A stretch of 9,386 nt of DNA from assembly GCA_964600225.1 (NCBI GenBank), contig CAZRIT010000072.1:1-9386 (forward strand), given 5' to 3'. This stretch comes from CAZRIT01 sp964600225 (GTDB lineage Bacteria; Bacillota; Clostridia; Christensenellales; CAG-138). Under the pieces are notes generated by a model. It saw only the letters and a list, made by a program, of their open reading frames with translations. It made no database searches and was not told the origin of the DNA. The translations under genes and the position numbers were made by a program. Below, in pieces: positions 5,704 through 9,386 of this stretch (its first letter is position 1; each line of letters opens with the position of its first letter).

Positions 5704-6288
5704 TTATTCCTCACCGTACAGCAATCGGAAGGATTCGTAATGATCCTCGGTGTAATAGATCAGGCCGTCGTTGGAGAACACGATGCGCTTTGCGCCGCGC
5801 GAGGACTTGTGCAGGGTGTCGATATCGCACTCATAATAGGTGCGGCCGCTCTTTTTCGGCAGCAGCCCTTCAAAGTTTCCAAAGCGGTCGCCGCCGATGC
5901 ACTTGCCGTAGGCGTACCTGTCCAGCCCGCCGCCCGACCAGCCGAGCGCGCGCGCTTCATCCTTGTCGATGAAGTTATCGGGGAGCCTTCCGTATATATA
6001 AAGGTAGTTTGCCACATCCGAAGCGGAGGTGTAGCTGCCCGCTTCGTCCAACGGCGCTTCCGTGGGCGCGGGCGTTCGGGCAGCGCTGCTTGGCGGCTCG
6101 GCAGCGTCCGTGCCCAACGGCGGCGGCGCATCCCCGTCGTCATCCAGCAGCGTCAGCGCCACGGTGGGCGCGGGCGTTGCGGTCGGGGACTGGGGCTGCA
6201 AAGCCGCGTTCAAAAGCTGCGCGCAGCCAAAGCTCGATGCGGCCAGCATCAGTATCAGCAGTATGGCGAGGAAGCGTTTGTTCATCAT
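5704..6288 (-). CDS. Exported barnase-type guanyl ribonuclease, putative lipoprotein
   Basis: The 194-residue product has three parts. Residues 1-21 are a signal peptide (MMNKR, then a Leu/Ile/Ala-rich core) ending in SFGC, a slightly atypical lipobox with Cys22 as possible lipid site. Residues 30-85 are a low-complexity Pro/Ala/Thr/Asp linker. Residues about 88-192 align with mature barnase throughout: LPDNFIDKDEARALGW, GKCIGGDRFGN, LPKKSGRTYYECDI, and SNDGLIYYTEDHYESF. The catalytic set Lys27, Glu73, Arg83, Arg87 and His102 is present as Lys109, Glu153, Arg164, Arg168 and His183, so it is probably active and cleaves RNA at guanosine. Arg59 is replaced by Phe139. It has two Cys absent from barnase (130, 154). 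A GGAG lies 16 nt before the ATG, a long spacing. The barstar-like gene follows after 5 nt. Confidence 0.93.
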   Translation of the reverse strand: MMNKRFLAILLILMLAASSFGCAQLLNAALQPQSPTATPAPTVALTLLDDDGDAPPPLGTDAAEPPSSAARTPAPTEAPLDEAGSYTSASDVANYLYIYGRLPDNFIDKDEARALGWSGGGLDRYAYGKCIGGDRFGNFEGLLPKKSGRTYYECDIDTLHKSSRGAKRIVFSNDGLIYYTEDHYESFRLLYGEE

Positions 6289-6329
6289 GCGGTTTCCGTT
6301 TGGTCTCCTTCCGTGTCGGTTCGCGTCGT

Positions 6330-7370
6330 TCAGGCGCGCATGGCGTTACGGATGCTTTCGGTAAACGGGGGCCTGAGTATGCCGCGCTCCGTCACAATGG
6401 CCGTAATCAGCGAATGATCCGTTACGTCAAACGCGGGGTTGAAGCACGGTACCCCCGCGGGCGCCATGCGCTTTTTGTAGAACTTGGAGGCAATCTCCTC
6501 CCCGTCGCGCAGCTCGATTTGGATATCGTCGCCCGTCTTGCAGCGCATATCGATGGTGGAGGTCGGCCCCAGCACATACAGCGGGATGCCGTAGTATTTT
6601 GCAAGCACCGCCACGCCGCAGGTGCCGATTTTGTTGGCGGTATCGCCGTTGGCCGCCACGCGGTCGCACCCGACCAGGCACGCCTGTATCCAGCCGTTTT
6701 TCATGACGGTGTTGGCCATGTTGTCGCAGATGAGCGTCACGTCCACGCCCGCCTCGTGCAGCTCGTACGCGGTGAGCCTTGCTCCCTGCAGCAGCGGCCG
6801 CGTCTCGTCAACATAGACGGAAAAATGCATGCCGCGCTCTTGGCCCAGCAGGATCGGCCCCAGCGCCGTGCCGTAGCGGGAGGTCGCCAGCGGGCCCGCG
6901 TTGCAGTGCGTCAGCAGGCCGTCGCCTTCCTTTAATAAGGAAAGCCCGTATTCGGAAATGGCCCTGCACTTTTCGATATCGTCCAGATGGATGGCCACGG
7001 CCTCGTCGCGCATGCGTTGCAGCAGCGTTTCCCGCGGGAGCGCCGCGTTGGCCTTTGCCACCTCCAGCATGCGCGCGGTGGCCCAGCTCAGGTTCACCGC
7101 CGTCGGGCGCGCGGTGTTGAGGCAGGCGGCATATTCGGCCACCTGTTTGAGAAACGCCTCCGCCGAGCCGCCCTCGATGCCCTTGGCCAGCAGGTACATG
7201 CAATACCCCGCGCAGATGCCGATGGCGGGCGCGCCGCGCACACGCAGGCGGAAGATCGCGTCCGACATCTCCTCCAGCGTGGTCAGGGTCACCGTCCTGC
7301 ATTCGTTGGGCAGCAGCGTTTGATCGACGATGATCAGCTCGTCCCGATCCGTCAAACGAATATTATCCAT
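6330..7370 (-). CDS. mtnA: S-methyl-5-thioribose-1-phosphate isomerase
   Basis: The 346-residue protein isomerises 5-methylthioribose-1-phosphate to methylthioribulose-1-phosphate in methionine salvage; related enzymes also process 5-deoxyribose-1-phosphate. Family signatures are RVRGAPAIG (residues 43-51), LLTHCNAGPLAT (152-163) with the catalytic Cys156, the CDNMA segment (215-219), and GCDRVAANGDTANKIGT (234-250) with the catalytic Asp236. Most homologs have GADR where this has GCDR. The fold is related to eIF2B subunits. Two ATGs lie close together; the one at 7370 was chosen because GGAGG is 9 nt away, against 3 nt for the ATG at 7376. A longer frame to 7463 has no support. No other mtn gene is in the window. 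The RNase gene starts 41 nt downstream with no visible terminator between, so the genes may share a transcript. Confidence 0.95.
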   Translation of the reverse strand: MDNIRLTDRDELIIVDQTLLPNECRTVTLTTLEEMSDAIFRLRVRGAPAIGICAGYCMYLLAKGIEGGSAEAFLKQVAEYAACLNTARPTAVNLSWATARMLEVAKANAALPRETLLQRMRDEAVAIHLDDIEKCRAISEYGLSLLKEGDGLLTHCNAGPLATSRYGTALGPILLGQERGMHFSVYVDETRPLLQGARLTAYELHEAGVDVTLICDNMANTVMKNGWIQACLVGCDRVAANGDTANKIGTCGVAVLAKYYGIPLYVLGPTSTIDMRCKTGDDIQIELRDGEEIASKFYKKRMAPAGVPCFNPAFDVTDHSLITAIVTERGILRPPFTESIRNAMRA

Positions 7371-7379
7371 GCGCATGCA

Positions 7380-7384
7380 CCTCC
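7380..7384 (-). promoter_or_regulatory. Ribosome binding site deciding the mtnA start
   Basis: GGAGG on the minus strand lies 9 nt before the ATG at 7370 and only 3 nt before the ATG at 7376. Standard spacing favours the ATG at 7370, giving a protein that begins MDNIRLTDRDEL. Confidence 0.75.
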
Positions 7385-7394
7385 GATTTTTGAT

Positions 7395-7423
7395 ATCATA
7401 CCATGTTCCCGTCCGCGCCGCAA
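7395..7423 (-). promoter_or_regulatory. Promoter candidate for mtnA (extended -10)
   Basis: Minus strand: TTGCGG at 7423-7418 and TATGAT at 7400-7395, spaced 17 nt. The -10 matches consensus in five of six positions and is preceded by TGG, forming an extended -10 element that can compensate for the weak -35. Transcription would start near 7388, leaving a leader of only about 18 nt that still includes the GGAGG site. It would drive mtnA and, without a terminator, the RNase and barstar-like genes. Confidence 0.6.
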
Positions 7424-7596
7424 GCGCGCCCCGCGCGGCGCAAAACGCGCCTTTTCGCGCCAAAAAACAATTAACAAAATGTTACGGCCGCTGCCGCATT
7501 TAGTGTAAAAATGCCTTGTATACGGCATATCTTGTGGCGACCCGACAGCAAACCCCGCGCTTCTGTTAAATATTCGTAAAGATGGGAGCCATGCGG

Positions 7597-7625
7597 TTTA
7601 CTTCCAAATTTATGTCATGTATAAT
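7597..7625 (+). promoter_or_regulatory. Promoter candidate for the surface protein gene
   Basis: TTTACT (7597-7602) and a perfect TATAAT (7620-7625) are separated by 17 nt. This is the best sigma-A promoter match in the window. A start near 7632 would give a leader of about 58 nt before the ATG at 7690, with an AAAGGA ribosome binding site at 7673-7678. Confidence 0.68.
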
Positions 7626-7689
7626 TTGCTCGTCTAATGAATGAACATACACACGCGATGTTTGTACTCTGGAAAGGATGTGTACTCAT

Positions 7690-9386
7690 ATGAAAAAATT
7701 GCTTGCTCTGATCCTGGCGGCCATGATGCTGCTTGCTTTGATCCCTGCAACCGCGCTGGCCGATGATGAGACCAGCAGCATCAGCGCCGACACCAGCAAG
7801 TATCCCTTGCTCTACACCGTCGGTGATAGCCTGGCTGATCCCGAAATTGATGGCCAAAAGCTTGTCGTCAAGTTCCACAAGGGCTCCAATCAGGGCAAAC
7901 CCCTGCTCTGGGGCGACGGCACGCACGGCAACGAAAACGTNNNNNNNNNNTTACCCCCTGCTCTACACCGTCGGTGATAGCCTGGCTAATCCCAACACAG
8001 AGGGCCTTGTCGTCAAGTTCCACAAGGGCTCCAATCAGGGCGTACCCCTGCTCTGGGGCGACGGCACGCACGGCAACGAAAACGTCACTCCCCCTGTCCC
8101 GGGCAATTATGTCATCGTCTTTGCGGGCACGGTCTACAAGGAGGGCAATTTGCCCGTGTTTACCGACCCCGGCACCAAGACCATCACCATCCGCTATATC
8201 TATCGCGGCGCGGGCCACAGCAACGATAACACGCGCGAAACCTCCTTCAAGGTGTATGTCGCTGCGACGAAGCTGGCAAGCGTTGCCATCACCAAGCCCG
8301 CCGCCAACCTCAGCTACTACGTTGGCGATACCTTCTCGCCTACGGGCATGGAGGTAACGGCCACCTATACCAACGGCGTCACCAAGGTGCTCAAGGAGAG
8401 CGAATACACCACGACCATCAACGGACACAGCGCTTCCGACCCGTTGGTTATCGGCGATCACGAAAAGACCATCAAGGTTACCGTGACGGAAACCTATCCC
8501 GATATCGACACCAAAACGGTAGCGTCCGTCGAATCCACGGATACGCTGAGCGTCACCGCGGGCGCGGCAACGATCAATCCTACTGTTGCCGTGGACGGTT
8601 CCCCCGCCGTCAAGGCATCATATACTGCAGCTTCCCGCAAGCTGACGCTCGATCTGAAGGCCGCCGTCGACAAAACGGCAACCATCACCATCGATCCGAA
8701 GGATAATGCCACCACGCCCGCTGCCCTTTCCGGCACCTCGGTTGTATGGACCTGCTCGGAAACGACGGTTGCCACGCTGACCAAGACGAGCGAAAAGGTA
8801 TACACCGTTACGGCAGTCGGCACGGGCACGGCCACCATCACCATCCGCGCACACGGCACGGGCGTGACGGAGACCATCACCGTCGTGGTTAACGACAGCA
8901 GCGTGGTATACCCGTCGTCAATCGTTGTGACCCCCGCCACGCTGGAGCTGGCCGTGGGCACCAGCTATGCGCTCAGCGCCACGCTCGTTCCGTCCACCGG
9001 CAGCGACCCGATCACCAAGAACAAGATCACCTGGACAAGCTCCGATGAATCCATCGCAACCGTGGACAGCGGCGGCAACGTGACACTGCTGCGCGGCAAT
9101 TTCACCACCCCCGTCACCATTACGGCAACGGCCGAAGCTGCCTCCGGCACCGCGCCCAGCGATACCTGTTTGATCACCGCCAAGGTTGTTCCCGTCAACT
9201 CCTTTACGCTCAACCAGACGGCCATCACGCTGTACACGGGCAGCACAACCACCCTCACGGGCACGGTGCAGCCCACCAACGCCAGCGATAAGGAGATCAC
9301 CTGGACCTCCAGCAATCCCGCCGTGGCAACGGTTGACGCCAACGGCAAGGTTGTGGCGGTGGGCGTGCCCACGGGCAAAACCGAAG
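7690..9386 (+). CDS. Secreted surface protein with bacterial Ig-like (BIG) domains, 3' end missing and interrupted by a gap
   Basis: The product begins with a classic signal peptide (MKKLLALILAAMMLLALIPA, likely cut after ALA near residue 25). After a short acidic/Ser linker comes a module starting YPLLYTVGDSLADPE and ending GDGTHGNEN, cut by ten Ns. A near copy of it resumes at 7952 and continues to about 8270. Next is a BIG_3-like domain (VAITKPAANLSYYVGDTF, then GMEVTATYTNG). Ig-like repeats follow, including two with the BIG_2 hallmark: KITWTSSDESIATVDSGGNV, and EITWTSSNPAVATVDANGK near the right edge. No catalytic domain or cell-wall anchor is visible; these may lie beyond the edge. A role in adhesion or as a cell-surface stalk is inferred from family only. 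The frame before and after the Ns differs, which is meaningless because the gap size is a placeholder. The post-gap frame is open without stops to position 9386. An ATG at 7678 is possible, but 7690 has better ribosome binding site spacing and gives a clean signal peptide. Confidence 0.85.
7801..7940 (+). repeat. Tandem domain repeat, first copy (truncated by the gap)
   Basis: This 140-bp segment inside the surface protein gene is repeated at 7952-8085. The copies are nearly identical except for a variable patch coding DPEIDGQK versus NPNTEG, a 6-bp length difference there, and a few silent or near-silent changes. The copy ends at the run of Ns. Confidence 0.9.
7941..7950. other. Assembly gap (ten Ns)
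   Basis: Ten unknown bases join two contigs inside the repeated part of the surface protein gene. The true size is unknown. For one continuous reading frame the missing length must be a multiple of three. Confidence 0.98.
7952..8085 (+). repeat. Tandem domain repeat, second copy
   Basis: This is a direct repeat of 7801-7940, roughly 90 percent identical by eye and 6 bp shorter. It codes YPLLYTVGDSLANPNTEG, then the shared VVKFHKGSNQG and LLWGDGTHGNENV. Real sequence differences between the copies argue that both exist in the genome and are not one locus assembled twice. Confidence 0.9.

Larger units (their letters stand above)
7371..7689. other. Divergent intergenic region between mtnA and the surface protein gene
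   Basis: This 319-bp stretch separates two genes read outward. It holds a promoter candidate on each strand, annotated separately, and GC-rich inverted sequence around 7421-7460. It also has two small inverted repeats, TAAC-AAAAT-GTTA at 7472-7484 and ATGCC/GGCAT with an 8-nt centre at 7511-7528, the latter enclosing the palindrome GTATAC. No gene-like open frame with a ribosome binding site was seen apart from the flanking genes. Confidence 0.75.

Noticed and set aside
5420..6288. Interpretation of the RNase-barstar pair as part of a polymorphic toxin, prophage or mobile element
   Set aside because: No secretion-related toxin domains, integrase, transposase or flanking repeats are visible. 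The RNase has its own signal peptide, and the neighbours are housekeeping genes.
7437..7455. Hairpin GGCGC-AAAAC-GCGCC followed by TTTT, terminator-like on the plus strand
   Set aside because: The stem is only 5 bp, the T run is 4, and no plus-strand gene ends upstream of it in the window.
7371..7463. A longer mtnA start at 7463
   Set aside because: The added residues are not MtnA-like, the stretch includes the promoter candidate, and GGAGG points to the ATG at 7370.
7941..7952. Frameshift or pseudogene in the surface protein gene
   Set aside because: The frame change falls on ten placeholder Ns whose number is arbitrary. Both sides are open and code for matching modules.
7868..9378. Long antisense open frames (7868-8461, 8494-8961, 8965-9378) on the minus strand opposite the surface protein gene
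   Set aside because: They mirror the Thr/Val/Gly-rich, GC-rich codons of the plus-strand BIG domains, have no ribosome binding sites or recognisable domains, and the plus frame has a signal peptide and clear family motifs.

Overview
The window looks like a piece of a fairly GC-rich member of the Bacillota, most likely class Clostridia. It probably comes from a draft or metagenomic assembly, because a run of ten Ns marks a scaffold gap. The assignment rests on strong GGAGG-type ribosome binding sites before nearly every gene, an L22 with the basic N-terminal extension common in Clostridia, a clostridial-style L2 C-terminus, a barnase-family RNase, and a BIG-domain surface protein. Order or family cannot be fixed from the sequence; a Christensenellales- or Oscillospirales-like gut organism is only a guess.

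Positions 1-5108 (minus strand) hold the S10 ribosomal protein operon in canonical order: rpsJ, rplC, rplD, rplW, rplB, rpsS, rplV, rpsC, rplP, rpmC, rpsQ and the first codons of rplN. The genes are tightly packed, with gaps of 3-23 nt, a 1-nt overlap (rplD/rplW) and an 11-nt overlap (rplP/rpmC). All twelve are complete except rplN, which runs off the left edge. Positions 5109-5419 are a 311-bp non-coding leader with a weak promoter candidate and three predicted RNA hairpins, a plausible site for control of the operon.

Positions 5420-7370 (minus strand) hold three co-directional genes, in transcription order mtnA, a barnase-type guanyl ribonuclease and a barstar-type inhibitor. The ribonuclease keeps the catalytic Lys/Glu/Arg/Arg/His set of barnase. 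It carries a signal peptide with a possible lipobox Cys and a long Pro/Ala/Thr-rich linker, so it appears to be an exported, possibly membrane-tethered RNase. The inhibitor starts 5 nt after the RNase stop codon, so this is a linked toxin-inhibitor pair directly upstream of the main ribosomal protein operon. The hand alignment suggests that one well-known barnase-barstar contact pair (Arg59-Glu76) has been lost on both sides while the acidic cluster of barstar is kept. mtnA encodes methylthioribose-1-phosphate isomerase of the methionine/5'-deoxynucleoside salvage pathways.

Positions 7371-7689 are a divergent intergenic region with a promoter candidate on each strand: an extended -10 for mtnA, and a perfect TATAAT for the plus-strand gene. 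Positions 7690-9386 (plus strand) encode a secreted surface protein with a signal peptide, two near-identical N-terminal modules that flank the assembly gap, then bacterial Ig-like (BIG) domains. It is still open at the right edge.
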